Positions 17,090 to 25,408 of a stretch of 41,141 nt of DNA are shown here, in pieces. The position numbers and the translations under genes are program-made. The stretch is from Pseudomonadota bacterium (GTDB lineage: Bacteria > Pseudomonadota > Gammaproteobacteria > Burkholderiales > Burkholderiaceae_C): assembly GCA_029780695.1 (NCBI GenBank), contig JAKOYD010000018.1, positions 1-41,141 of the forward strand, in the 5' to 3' direction. The notes under the pieces were generated by a model, which worked only from the letters and a program-made list of their open reading frames with translations, was not told where the DNA came from and ran no database searches. Every line of letters begins with the position of its first letter. Position 1 is the first letter of the stretch.

Positions 17090-18247
17090 TCACGCTGGCC
17101 GGCGCTGGTCGCGCGCCGACATCAGCGACGCATACCGCGCGCTGACACTGTCACCATCTAGGTAGTCCGCCGCCACGCCCACGGCCTCTGCGACACGTCG
17201 GCGGACAGACGCGAGATGCATCGCCTCGGCGTGGGTCGGCATGCAGACTGGCCACCCCGCTTCGTACAGCAAATGCGCGGGAATCTCCGCCTCGGCCGCC
17301 TGCCGCCACGCTGCGCGCTCCTTGGCTTCTTGGAGCTGCGCACGCAGCGGCGCATCGAGCAGCCCTGGCGCCACGTCGGCCAGCCATTGACCGCTCTGGA
17401 ACGAAAAGGTGCTGCGGACTTCCAGGCGGACCAGTTCGCGGTAGATCGCCGCGTTGTCCGCGCAGCTCGCCGCCGCCTGCAGGTCGCCACGGGATGCCAA
17501 GACGCAGAAGGCACAGGAGACGCGGCTGCTGCCGTAGATGCGGTAGGCCTCGTGCAGCACCCCACCCCGCTGCGCGATGTAGTCCAGCACATCCTGGCGC
17601 GACCAGTGGATGACCGCATGCCAGGCCAAGCCGACACCACGGACCCGGGTCAGGCCGGCATCGGGCTTGGCCACCGGCTGGCGCCTGCGCGCTGGGCTTT
17701 CGTCCCAGCGCAGCCCGATCGCCGAGACCACCGGACCGACAGGGTGGCGGGCACGGATCGCGCGCGAAATGATTTGAGATTTGAGCTCCGACGTGCAAAA
17801 GCGATGAGACGCAGAACTCCACGGCATGATGAGCTTCACGCACGACAAAGTGCGGTAGCGCTCCACATTGGCGGCCCACCGCGACAGCCAGCGGTCGAGC
17901 ATGTCCCCTGCAGGCCGGCGCACGGTCAGCAGTTCCCAGCCCAGGCGCTCGGCCAGCCGCTCGCAGACGGGGGCCGAGTCGCGCCATTCGATGCGACCGA
18001 GGTCGCTGTGGATCAGCGCACGCGGTCCGGCGTGGCCCATGTGGTCCAGATGGATCTGCACGCGGTAGGCCAGGGCCTGGCTGTCCTTGCCACCGCTGAC
18101 CCCTACGTAGACGGGCGCCCGTGCTGCCAGCGCCAGGTCGATCTGCGGATCGCGGGCGATGCAGAAGCGCTGGCCGGTTGCCGAGGTAGAACCTCCCAAG
18201 GCCTGGGGCTCGGCCAATGCGAGTCCTGGCAGTTCGATCTGTTGCAC
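17090..18247 (-). CDS. PAPS-reductase/DndC-like PP-loop protein with four cysteines
   Basis: 385 residues. The PP-loop SGGKDS at 51-56 (GVSGGKDSQALAYR) binds ATP, and GLRWDESPARR near 178-188 is the second family motif. C136, C151, C245 and C248 (SCVKL, FCTSELK, SCAFCV) could hold a 4Fe-4S cluster, as in DndC and related sulfurtransferases. Classic PAPS reductases for sulfate use have one C-terminal ECG motif, which is missing here, so sulfate assimilation is unlikely. DndC would put sulfur in DNA, but no dndA, B, D or E genes are in the window. An adenylation-based modification of a nucleic acid or small molecule is my best guess. Divergent from two Cys-rich small genes 88 bases away. Confidence 0.85.
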   Translation of the reverse strand: MQQIELPGLALAEPQALGGSTSATGQRFCIARDPQIDLALAARAPVYVGVSGGKDSQALAYRVQIHLDHMGHAGPRALIHSDLGRIEWRDSAPVCERLAERLGWELLTVRRPAGDMLDRWLSRWAANVERYRTLSCVKLIMPWSSASHRFCTSELKSQIISRAIRARHPVGPVVSAIGLRWDESPARRRQPVAKPDAGLTRVRGVGLAWHAVIHWSRQDVLDYIAQRGGVLHEAYRIYGSSRVSCAFCVLASRGDLQAAASCADNAAIYRELVRLEVRSTFSFQSGQWLADVAPGLLDAPLRAQLQEAKERAAWRQAAEAEIPAHLLYEAGWPVCMPTHAEAMHLASVRRRVAEAVGVAADYLDGDSVSARYASLMSARDQRRPA

Positions 18248-18335
18248 GGGGTGCCTCCTGATTCCAGGATAGGCAGCAACTGCGCCGCATCAACGGGCAC
18301 GGCAGCGCATGCGGGAGCCGCGCGACAATGCGTCC

Positions 18336-18620
18336 ATGTGCGACGTCCACCTGATCGAAACCTCTCGCGCGCTGCGGTCGGCGCCGGCGGATCTGCGCTG
18401 CGGCTACTGCGACGCACCGATCCATGGCGAAGCCCTGTACGTGGAGGGCCTCCTGGACGACGGTTCACCCGGCCTGTACCGCTTCGCCTACCACGAAGAC
18501 TGTGCCTGGGACATGGAGCACGACGACACGGCGATCGATGCCCACGATGGCTGCTTCAACTACGGCACGCCCCTCAGTGTGGGCGACAGTCCGCTGACTG
18601 CCCTCGCGGAGGGCCAATGA
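18336..18620 (+). CDS. Small zinc-binding-type protein
   Basis: 94 residues from the ATG at 18336. C22-x2-C25 (RCGYCDAPI) and H53-x2-C56 (YHEDCAWDME) form a treble-clef-like zinc site. The rest is acidic and has no further domain that I know. Its stop overlaps the ATG of the next gene (ATGA), so both are coupled. The shared divergent promoter region with the PP-loop gene hints at a common pathway. Confidence 0.7.
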   Translation: MCDVHLIETSRALRSAPADLRCGYCDAPIHGEALYVEGLLDDGSPGLYRFAYHEDCAWDMEHDDTAIDAHDGCFNYGTPLSVGDSPLTALAEGQ

Positions 18621-19021
18621 GCGCGTGGTCGCTGAAGCGCACCGCGCAATGCATCAAGTGCCCGTGGCGCGTCGACGTCGACCCGCGCACCATCCCGAAC
18701 GGCTACTGCGTGGACAAGCATGCAGCGCTGGCCTCGACCATCGCCGAGCCCGGCGCACTGCCCGACCCGGATGCGCCGCTGCACGTCATGGCATGCCATG
18801 AGACCGAGGACGCACATTGCGTGGGATGGCTGAACAACCAGTTGGGGCCTGGCAACAACATTGCGCTGTGCATGCGCATCCGCTCCTGCACGAACGTGAG
18901 CGCGCTGCGCCTGCGCGGCCCCCAGCATCCAACCCTGGAGGCCACCCTGCCCCTTCCGGCCCAGTCCGCATCGCAGTCGCCGCCGGACGCCGAAGCCGTG
19001 CCAGCCACGCTGGATTCCTGA
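18617..19021 (+). CDS. DUF6283 family protein
   Basis: 134 residues that match the DUF6283 pattern: C12-x2-C15-PWR near the start, IPNGY, HAALASTIAEPG, LHVMACHE with C60, CVGWL with C68, NQLGPGNNIALCMR, and LRGPQHPTLEATLP. The four cysteines suggest a metal site. The family is common in phages, plasmids and islands and has no known function. It is coupled to the zinc-binding-type gene by a four-base overlap. The last 20 residues are low-complexity and probably disordered. Confidence 0.85.
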   Translation: MSAWSLKRTAQCIKCPWRVDVDPRTIPNGYCVDKHAALASTIAEPGALPDPDAPLHVMACHETEDAHCVGWLNNQLGPGNNIALCMRIRSCTNVSALRLRGPQHPTLEATLPLPAQSASQSPPDAEAVPATLDS

Positions 19022-19034
19022 CCTTAAGCCGGCC

Positions 19035-19559
19035 TCAGGTGGACAGACCCAGCGCCGCGACAACGGCTTCCGTCATCGACTCGTTGTGCGCCTGCGGGAC
19101 GTCGAACGTCTCGTGCAGGACGTTCATCGATGCGAACAGGCGCTCCAGCACGCGACCGAGTTGTGCAGGTTGGCGCAGCCGGTAGCCGGCCTGGGCGCCA
19201 CTGTCCTCCTGCAGTTCCACGTCCACCAGCATCAGCAGGATCAGCTTGAGCTGGTCCGGCAGCGGCACCAGGAAGTGCAGCCAGTGGTTCCACTGCGCGT
19301 CGACGGCCCTGAAGAACCGCACGCATTCCGGAATCAGCAGCAGCGGCAGAGGGTCGTCGTCGTAGCCTTCGACCTGCACCACCATGCGGCCCGCGAAGCG
19401 GCGGACCTGGGCAGCGTCGTCGCTGAAGAGCATCAGGTGCCCTACCGTGTTGCCCACGCGGAACTCCTCGATGTCCGCACGCGAGATGACGACAACGGCA
19501 AGGTCTGCGCCCGGCGACATTCGGTCGAATCCTGCCGCATCCGTGATCCTGATCTGCAT
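19035..19559 (-). CDS. Conserved island protein of unknown function (174 aa)
   Basis: An ordinary soluble protein with pattern VVVISRADIEEFRVGNTVGH, ..MVVQVEGYDDDPLPLLLIPECVRFFRAV, and WNHWLHFLVPLPDQLKLILLMLVDVEL. Near copies are common on mobile elements of Burkholderiales and Pseudomonas, always as a hypothetical protein; I recall no function. The start is supported by CAGGAGACTTGCA just upstream. It lies 36 bases after the gene that ends at 19596, on the same strand, so the two are probably one transcript. Confidence 0.75.
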   Translation of the reverse strand: MQIRITDAAGFDRMSPGADLAVVVISRADIEEFRVGNTVGHLMLFSDDAAQVRRFAGRMVVQVEGYDDDPLPLLLIPECVRFFRAVDAQWNHWLHFLVPLPDQLKLILLMLVDVELQEDSGAQAGYRLRQPAQLGRVLERLFASMNVLHETFDVPQAHNESMTEAVVAALGLST

Positions 19560-19595
19560 TGCAAGTCTCCTGTGAAATGAAGGCCGCGGCGCCGC

Positions 19596-20357
19596 TCAGC
19601 GGCCGGTACCGGGGGTGGAGTCGGTCGCAGCCGGCCTGGCCGCAAAGGGCCGCTGGCGGGCGCCCTGAGCCGCCGCTGTCTGCGCGTCCAACACATCGCG
19701 CTCGCGGAACCCAACCGGCAACCGCACCTTGGGGTCCGCGAACACCCACAGATGGAACTGGTTCGCGGAGTCCACCAGGCGCGACTCGGCCGGGTAGACC
19801 TCGAAGCCTTCATGCTCGTCGCCGACGATCATGTTCTTGATCGCCTGCAGTTCGCGCCAATCGTGGACGGCCTCTCGGTCCCGGCGCTTGATCGACAGCC
19901 AGAACATGTCGCCCGTGTCGGGTCCGAAGGGCACTGAGACCGTCTCGACGTTCACTTGGTAGCGCTCGTTCATGTAGACCGACTGGCGCCGCAGCTTCTC
20001 GACCTGCTGCATCGCCGCTTCGCGGGTGAGACCGTGGCGCGCCGCCAGCACGTCGGGGTCGAACGCGCTCGGCGGCAGGCTCGCCGCGTGGAACGGCCCC
20101 ATCACGGGCCAAGGCTCGGGTGCGCAGTGCAGGGCGATTGCACTCTGGGCAAGCCGGTGCGCCAGGGCCGAGGCCCAGGCCGCCCATTCGTTCCCCAGCG
20201 TGGGGCCGACCTCGGCGTCGGCCATGCCCGGCTTGGTCCAGGTGAACCAGAAGGCGCCGGCCAGTTCCGGGCCATCATCCCGATGCCCATGGTGGACTTG
20301 GTAGCCGTCGGCCTGGAGCTGGCGACGCATCTCGTTGGCGAAGTGTGGAATGTCCAT
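19596..20357 (-). CDS. DUF7694-like island protein (253 aa)
   Basis: The C-terminal half contains DREAVHDWRELQAIKNMIVG, EHEGFEVYPAESRLVDSANQ and FHLWVFADPKVRLPVGF, a set of motifs widespread in phage and plasmid proteins (DUF7694-type domain). The N-terminal 90 residues (MDIPHFANEMRRQLQADGYQ...) begin with a helix and have GAFWFTWTKPG, which is not familiar. The tail after QTAAAQGAR is Ala/Pro/Arg-rich and likely disordered. Function unknown. It is the first gene of a likely pair with the 174-aa gene and diverges from the HU gene. Confidence 0.75.
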   Translation of the reverse strand: MDIPHFANEMRRQLQADGYQVHHGHRDDGPELAGAFWFTWTKPGMADAEVGPTLGNEWAAWASALAHRLAQSAIALHCAPEPWPVMGPFHAASLPPSAFDPDVLAARHGLTREAAMQQVEKLRRQSVYMNERYQVNVETVSVPFGPDTGDMFWLSIKRRDREAVHDWRELQAIKNMIVGDEHEGFEVYPAESRLVDSANQFHLWVFADPKVRLPVGFRERDVLDAQTAAAQGARQRPFAARPAATDSTPGTGR

Positions 20358-20484
20358 GAGTAGTGGTAGCCCCGTTGAATGGCAGCACCGTCGCCGCCAA
20401 ATTCAGGATCTCGCGCCATCGGGCCGGTGCAAGCCCGCCCCGAACGCTCCCCCCCCAGGCCGATAAAATTCACCTTCGCGCGAC

Positions 20485-20498
20485 GCGCCATCTGGCGC
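20485..20498. promoter_or_regulatory. Inverted repeat upstream of the HU gene
   Basis: GCGCCA-TC-TGGCGC is a perfect 6-bp dyad about 40 bases before the HU ATG, with further partly matching CGCG on both sides. It could be an operator or a 5' leader hairpin. The AT-rich GATAAAATT just before it may be part of the promoter. Confidence 0.35.
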
Positions 20499-20537
20499 TG
20501 CGCGATCCTTTCAACACAGAGATCAACATCGAGAACC

Positions 20538-20927
20538 ATGGCAACTGCAAAGAAGACCACCCAGGCCGCGCCAGCGAAGAAGACCACCAAGGCCGCTGCC
20601 CCCGCCGGCATCCGTCCGATCAAGGACACGTTCACCAAGGGCGCACTGACCAACCACCTGGCCGAGCAATCCGGCGTCGAGCCCAAGGCCGTCAAGGCGG
20701 TGCTGGCCGCCCTGGAAGCCACCGTGCTCGGCGCGGTCAACAAGAAGGGCGCGGGCGAGTTCACGCTGCCCGGCCTGCTCAAGATCGGCGTGCAGAAGGT
20801 GCCCGCCAAGCCCAAGCGCAAGGGCATCAACCCGTTCACGAAAGAAGAGCAGGTCTTTGCGGCCAAGCCCGCCACGGTGCGGATCAAAGTCCGCTCGCTC
20901 AAGAAGCTCAAGGACGCCGCGCTCTGA
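20538..20927 (+). CDS. HU-family DNA-binding protein with basic N-terminal tail
   Basis: 129 residues. The first 25 are Lys/Ala/Thr-rich (ATAKKTTQAAPAKKTTKAAA), like histone H1-type tails. Residues 29-125 form the HU/IHF fold: FTKGALTNHLAEQSGVEPKA-VKAVLAALEATV, then GEFTLPGLLKIGV, then NPFTKEEQVFAAKPATVRI and KKLKDA. The beta arm has the conserved Asn-Pro at NPF, which intercalates into DNA. Such proteins bend and package DNA and are frequent on conjugative elements, where they may silence or assist recombination. Single gene; convergent with the PARP-like gene, 24 bases apart. Confidence 0.92.
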   Translation: MATAKKTTQAAPAKKTTKAAAPAGIRPIKDTFTKGALTNHLAEQSGVEPKAVKAVLAALEATVLGAVNKKGAGEFTLPGLLKIGVQKVPAKPKRKGINPFTKEEQVFAAKPATVRIKVRSLKKLKDAAL

Positions 20928-20951
20928 TGCGTCGCGGCGGCGGCCGCTCGG

Positions 20952-21557
20952 TCAGCCGGGCGGCTCTGTCACCGCTACGCGCTCCGATCTGCATCGCCCC
21001 ACCATGCGCCGCAGCCGCTGCTGCAGCGCGGACACGTGGTCAGGGAATCGCGTGAGGTTGGGGTCGGCGGCCTCCACCCCCCACCAGATGCTGGCGTAGT
21101 CCGACACCACGCCGTTGTAGCCGCAGTCCGGCCCGTCGTCCTCGAACTCCGCGCACAGGCGGCGCAGCGCCGCACGGTGGCTCAGCCGGCGCACGGCGAC
21201 CAGCACCACCGGGTTCCACACCACCCAGACGTTGCCGCCGAAGCCCCGCACGGCATCGTTGCCCGAGCTCGAGAAGAACTGGTCCCAGGCCTCGCCCTGT
21301 GTGTGGCGCCCTCCCCCGGCGTCGATCCGGTCGGTCCACCGTGCCGATGGCGCGACCCAGGCCTCAAGCACGCAGCCACCCGTCTCGTACATCCCGTACT
21401 CGTAGGCCACGGTCAGCGACTCGCTGAGGCAGATCCCCGTACCGGTGTAGCTGCGCGAGCTCGAACGTCGGAACCCCTCTTGCAGGATGCGACGCCCGCT
21501 CGCGTTGCGCGTGCCATGGAAGAGCGGCCCCAGGCGGCCATCGGCGACGGTGTCCAT
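20952..21557 (-). CDS. PARP-like ADP-ribosyltransferase-fold protein
   Basis: 201 residues from ATG 21557 (another Met lies 7 codons upstream). LFHGTRNASGRRILQEGFR (12-30) matches the first PARP/DTX strand with H14. YTGTGICLSESLTVAYEYG (37-55) matches the second motif, usually G-x-G-x-Y; here C43 replaces the Tyr. VWVVWNPVVLVAVRRL fits the third strand where a catalytic Glu is expected; I see Val or Asn. The site is thus H-C-V rather than H-Y-E, so the protein may bind NAD or ADP-ribose or use an unusual mechanism. It could be a toxin, a defence protein or a reader. The fold call rests on the first two motifs. Confidence 0.6.
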   Translation of the reverse strand: MDTVADGRLGPLFHGTRNASGRRILQEGFRRSSSRSYTGTGICLSESLTVAYEYGMYETGGCVLEAWVAPSARWTDRIDAGGGRHTQGEAWDQFFSSSGNDAVRGFGGNVWVVWNPVVLVAVRRLSHRAALRRLCAEFEDDGPDCGYNGVVSDYASIWWGVEAADPNLTRFPDHVSALQQRLRRMVGRCRSERVAVTEPPG

Positions 21558-21607
21558 GCCTCCAGCTTCCCAGTGCATCGCCTCGCCGCAAGGTCGCGGG
21601 CGCGCGG

Positions 21608-22453
21608 TCAGTCCCCGAACAGATCGAGCTGTCCAATGGCTTCCCGCCCGGCCTGTGGCCTGCGCCGCGGCGCGGCCTCGGATCGGCTCGCCGGCGCCGC
21701 GTCGTGCGGGGCGGGCACGGCGGGAGGAACCGCATCGATACGCAGCGGCTCGGGCGCGCCCGCCCGCCGCTCCTCGATGCGTCGCCGCCAGCCGCCCAGC
21801 ACGTGGGCTGGCGTGTACCAGCGGCCCCAGACCTGGTTGCTCAGCGAGTTGCCGTGCAGCACGATGGCGGGGATGTGCAGCAGCGAGAGCTGCAGATAGG
21901 TCATGTGGACGCAGCGCGGATCAATGTCGATGCAGGTGGCGTGCATTGCCCCCTGGTAGTTCAGGCCCGCCTGCATCAGTGCGTCGGCCATCGCGATGAC
22001 CATCCCGCCCGCGCCACAAGCCGGCTCCATCAGGTCCAGGAAGCCCTTGGCCCGAGCCTCGGTGCCGTCCCCCACCAGCAGGCGGGCGATCAACTGCGAC
22101 ACGTGGTAGGGCGTGAAGAACTGCCCCGCCCTGTCGTTGCCCAGGTCAAGCTGCATGTAGAGCGCGCCGAGCACATCCCCCAACTCGCCCATGGCGCAGC
22201 ATTGCTCCATCGCGAGGGTCAGGTGTCCCAGCATGCGCGGGAAGCGCTCGAACTGGTCGCGCGGGTACTTCTTGGCAATCTCCAGGTAGCGCGCCTCGCG
22301 GGCATCGTACTGGCGCCGGTCCACCGCGTTGCTCAGGGACAGGCTGGCCAACTCCACGAAGTCAGAGAACACCTCGTGCTGGCTCCAGCGGTGCGCGGTT
22401 GCGCGGATCAGTTGCAGCAGTGCCTTCGTGTGGTCGGCGCCGTCCAGGGCCAT
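21608..22453 (-). CDS. N-6 adenine DNA methylase-like protein lacking motif IV
   Basis: 281 residues. GNDRAGQFFTPYHVSQLIAR (105-124) and LMEPACGAGGMVIAMADAL (141-159, SAM-binding motif I) are typical of type I-like HsdM/N-6 methylases, and IDIDPRCVHMTYLQLSLL fits motif II. The N/D-P-P-Y/F catalytic motif, expected after GNSL near residue 203, is absent; the text goes to VWGRWYTPAHVLGG. The last 50 residues are Pro/Arg-rich. Similar 250-300-aa proteins are common on mobile elements. It may bind SAM without methylating DNA by itself. No restriction gene is nearby. It is 85 bases downstream of the multi-HTH gene on the same strand. Confidence 0.85.
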   Translation of the reverse strand: MALDGADHTKALLQLIRATAHRWSQHEVFSDFVELASLSLSNAVDRRQYDAREARYLEIAKKYPRDQFERFPRMLGHLTLAMEQCCAMGELGDVLGALYMQLDLGNDRAGQFFTPYHVSQLIARLLVGDGTEARAKGFLDLMEPACGAGGMVIAMADALMQAGLNYQGAMHATCIDIDPRCVHMTYLQLSLLHIPAIVLHGNSLSNQVWGRWYTPAHVLGGWRRRIEERRAGAPEPLRIDAVPPAVPAPHDAAPASRSEAAPRRRPQAGREAIGQLDLFGD

Positions 22454-22538
22454 CGTTGTTCCTTTCGGACCCGCCCGCGCGGGTCGTCCAGAACAGCTTC
22501 CCGCCCGAAGGGGCCGGGTCAACGCCGTGGCTTGTCTC

Positions 22539-24467
22539 TCACGCCGCGATCGGCTCGCGCACCCAGCCCTCGGCCGCCAGCCAAGACGGCGGCACGGCAC
22601 GATGGAAACGCACCGTCGCCCAGTACTGCCGTGCGCGCGCTCGCACGGCCTCGCGGTGGTAGCGGTAGCCGCTGGGGGCCTGCTTCCTCGCGAGCTCGCC
22701 GTCATCCGCCCAGCGCAGCAGCGTCGCCGCGCTGACCCCGGCCTCCGATGCGGCCTCGCTGAGGCGCAGCCAATCCTCGCCTGCCGGGGCCGCTGGCGCT
22801 GCGGGTTGGCACAACGCCGCGCGCAAGCGCTCCAGCATCGGTCCCGAGAGGTACTGCCGCCGCCGGTCCCAACGCGCCTGCGCGACCCGAACGGTGCCGT
22901 CGCGCTTTCGGGCCTTGACCCAGGCCAGTGGCACGCCCAGCAGATCGGCCGCCTCTTCCAGCGTGTGGCCCTCCTGGGACTCGCGGCGCTTGATGGCGGC
23001 CTGCACGGTGACCAGCGGGATGCCTTCTGCCCGGCGCCAAGTCAAGCCTTCGAGCAGCACGCGCAGCCGTTCAACGGTCACGCCAACACGGCGCGCGGCC
23101 TCCTCCTCGCTGAAGCCCTGGGTCTCGCGCAGTTGGGCGCACTGCTGGCGCAGCACGTAGACAGTGCCGCGCATCGCACCCGCAGTGCCTTCCTTGTGCT
23201 GCAGCCGGCCCTCGGCGATGTGCCGCTGCAACTCACGCGGCGTGAACAGGTACTGCCGGCAGGCCGTCTCGACGGCGACCCAGGACTTCTCGCCGTCGCC
23301 GCTCGGGCACCCGCGCGCGATCCAGCGCGTCGCATCGGTGCGGGTGGCGTGCAGTTGGCCGTCCACCGGGGCTGCCGCCAGCACACCGTTGTGGATGGCG
23401 CGCCGCACGTGCGCCTGGCTGCGCCCGGCCTGGGCCGCCACTTCGGCCACCGTCAGCCCCGGGCTCCAGGGCAGCGTGAGGTGGCGCTTGGCGCCATGGG
23501 CCAGCGCCGGGTAGCGGGCCACGTAGTCCTCGAAGTCCGCTGGTGGGCCAGCCTCGCCCCAGATCGCGGCGCAGGTCGCGCAGGTGGCGGGATGCCGGCG
23601 CTGCGCCCAGAGCTTGTAGGTCACGCGCAGGTTGTCCAGCAAGGGCTTGCCGTGCCAGGGCATGGGACGGCCGGCGCGGCGGTCGGCGAGCAACCGGCCC
23701 GCCGTCTTCGGGTCGATGTACCAGGTGCCGAACTGGGTGGAGGGCCCCGGTACGCCGAAGGGATTGCAGCGCACGGCCCCCGGCACGTAGCCCATGCGGG
23801 CGAACTCGGACAATTTGTCGGAGCGGATGCCCAGGGGCTGGCGCAGGGTGGACAGGCGCACCCAGCCCTCGGGCGGCGCGGCATGCCGGGCCTTCCAGGC
23901 GGCCCAGGCCTCGTGCGGGATCACGAGCAGCCGGCCCACCTTGTGCGCAGCCAGCGTGCCCTTCTGGATGGCCTGGTGAACCACCGCGGTCGATCCTGCC
24001 TCGCGGCCTGCGTCGGCAACGGTGATGCCGCCCAGCACGTCGCCGGACTGCAGTCCGATCAGGTTGATGCGCACCTGCACGGCGACCACCGTCCGTTCCG
24101 CCGCTGGATCCCCGGTGCGCTCGCGCAGACGTGCCGTCAGTGCCCCGGCGATCTCGCCCGCACCGAGCTGGCCGACCAGGCTGGCGAGCAGCGCGACCTC
24201 GGGCGCTTGCCACTCGTAGCCGCCCTGCCCCGCCTTGCGCGGCGCAGGCCAGTCTTCGTCGGCGGGCGGGCGGCCGTGCCAGAGCGCGAACAGCGCCGGA
24301 AAGTCGTGGGCCTGCTCGCGCCGCGTGCAGGCGCCGGTCCGGCGCAGCGCCTCGACGGCCTCCTGCGGCACACCGAGCACCGCGGCCAGCTCATGCCCGG
24401 CGGCCCGCCAGCCGTGGGTCAGCACGAAGGCGCGCCAATCGGCCTGCGGAGGGTCCTGCGGGGCCAT
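22539..24467 (-). CDS. Large protein with about seven MerR/excisionase-like HTH repeats
   Basis: 642 residues. After an N-terminal helical part (1-80), a Myb/SANT-like motif (YEWQAPEVALLASLVGQLGA, 84-103, with IAGALTARLRERTG) is followed by seven segments that each begin with a short helix-turn-helix and end in a basic wing: about 148-192, 202-263, 338-385, 396-446, 452-495, 500-552 and 566-615. Examples are LTVAEVAAQAGRSQAHVRRA and DWLRLSEAASEAGVSAATLL. A CxxC pair (C296, C299) sits between repeats 2 and 3. It looks like a multi-site DNA-binding protein. The ATG shares one base with the ATPase stop (TGATG). Role unknown; partitioning, silencing or target recognition for the ATPase are possible. 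Confidence 0.75.
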   Translation of the reverse strand: MAPQDPPQADWRAFVLTHGWRAAGHELAAVLGVPQEAVEALRRTGACTRREQAHDFPALFALWHGRPPADEDWPAPRKAGQGGYEWQAPEVALLASLVGQLGAGEIAGALTARLRERTGDPAAERTVVAVQVRINLIGLQSGDVLGGITVADAGREAGSTAVVHQAIQKGTLAAHKVGRLLVIPHEAWAAWKARHAAPPEGWVRLSTLRQPLGIRSDKLSEFARMGYVPGAVRCNPFGVPGPSTQFGTWYIDPKTAGRLLADRRAGRPMPWHGKPLLDNLRVTYKLWAQRRHPATCATCAAIWGEAGPPADFEDYVARYPALAHGAKRHLTLPWSPGLTVAEVAAQAGRSQAHVRRAIHNGVLAAAPVDGQLHATRTDATRWIARGCPSGDGEKSWVAVETACRQYLFTPRELQRHIAEGRLQHKEGTAGAMRGTVYVLRQQCAQLRETQGFSEEEAARRVGVTVERLRVLLEGLTWRRAEGIPLVTVQAAIKRRESQEGHTLEEAADLLGVPLAWVKARKRDGTVRVAQARWDRRRQYLSGPMLERLRAALCQPAAPAAPAGEDWLRLSEAASEAGVSAATLLRWADDGELARKQAPSGYRYHREAVRARARQYWATVRFHRAVPPSWLAAEGWVREPIAA

Positions 24468-25408
24468 CAGCGCGTCTCCAGTTCGTCCTGCAGCGCGCAG
24501 GCGCCGGCCATCATCTGCTGGCTCGACAGCCCGGCGATGGCGCCCAGGAGGCTCACCAGCGGATCGGTCAGTGCCCGCAGCCGCGCGGTCGGGATTTCGC
24601 CCATCGCCCGGTCCCACTGGCTATAGGTCGCGGGCAGCGAGCGCCGCACCGCCCGGGCTTTCGGTGCGACCTGGCGCAGCGCCTGGGCCATCGGCATCTT
24701 GACCTTCTCGACGCCTCGGCGCGAGAAGCAGAAGAACTCGCCCGGCGCCAGCGCGTTGAGGTCGTTGAACTCGATGCGCGACGCCTTGAACTGCGGTACC
24801 AGCGCGGCCCAGGCGGTCGGGTCCTCCTGGCAGCCGATCAAGGTCAGGTTCTTGTTGCTGAAGATCGAGCGGTGCAGCGTGCCCGTGTAGCGCAGCGCGG
24901 TGATGAACAGGTCGAGCGCCCGCTTGCGGCCCCGCCCGGCGAACTCGTTGATGATCTCGGCGGCCTCGCCCACGTCCTCCTTGCGCTTCTTGGTGGCGCT
25001 GAACAACTGGCCTTCGTCGATCACGACGAACAGCGGCTTGCGGATGCGCTCGGCGGCGTCGAGGATGGCGCGGCCGTAGGGCAGGAACTCGGTGGCGTCG
25101 CGGGCGGTGACCACGATCATGGGCTGCTCACGGGTCTCCAGCAGGCTGCCCAGGTGTTCTGCGTCGCGGACGGCGGCGCCGTAGAGCGACTCCATCTCGC
25201 TCTCCGGGTCGATCAGCACGCTGACCCAGCCCTGCGCCGCGAGCTGCTCGGCCATCAACAAGCCCGCGTTGGTCTTGCCCATGCCGCGCGGGCCGACCGC
25301 GACGGCCAGCAGCCCGGTGGTGGCGTATTCGGCGAGGTCGATCGGCGCGCCGCCGAGGTCGAGCTGGGCGGTCAACATCTCGTCGCGCTGGATGACGGCG
25401 TGGGACAT
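24467..25408 (-). CDS. P-loop ATPase, partner of the multi-HTH protein
   Basis: 313 residues from ATG 25408, whose A is also the last base of the upstream stop (TGATG). Walker A is GPRGMGKT (39-46) and Walker B is LFVVIDEG (126-133). GRGRKRALDLFITALRYTGTLHR (158-180) with a likely sensor/Arg-finger is typical of HerA/FtsK-like or TerL/VirB4-related translocase cores. SNKNLTLIGCQEDP and EFFCFSRRGVEKVKMP follow. No signal peptide or membrane helix. Family known loosely as a DUF87/AAA-like island ATPase. It may load or move the DNA-bound HTH protein or act in DNA transfer; no transfer gene is in the window. Confidence 0.8.
   Translation of the reverse strand: MSHAVIQRDEMLTAQLDLGGAPIDLAEYATTGLLAVAVGPRGMGKTNAGLLMAEQLAAQGWVSVLIDPESEMESLYGAAVRDAEHLGSLLETREQPMIVVTARDATEFLPYGRAILDAAERIRKPLFVVIDEGQLFSATKKRKEDVGEAAEIINEFAGRGRKRALDLFITALRYTGTLHRSIFSNKNLTLIGCQEDPTAWAALVPQFKASRIEFNDLNALAPGEFFCFSRRGVEKVKMPMAQALRQVAPKARAVRRSLPATYSQWDRAMGEIPTARLRALTDPLVSLLGAIAGLSSQQMMAGACALQDELETR

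Noticed and set aside
17090..18247. Sulfate assimilation (CysH) role for the PP-loop protein
   Set aside because: The C-terminal ECG motif is missing, four other cysteines are present and no cys genes are nearby.
22329..24626. 765-residue plus-strand frame opposite the multi-HTH gene
   Set aside because: Its composition (Ala, Arg, Gly, Gln) shows no domain, whereas the minus strand gives repeated HTH motifs and coupled starts.
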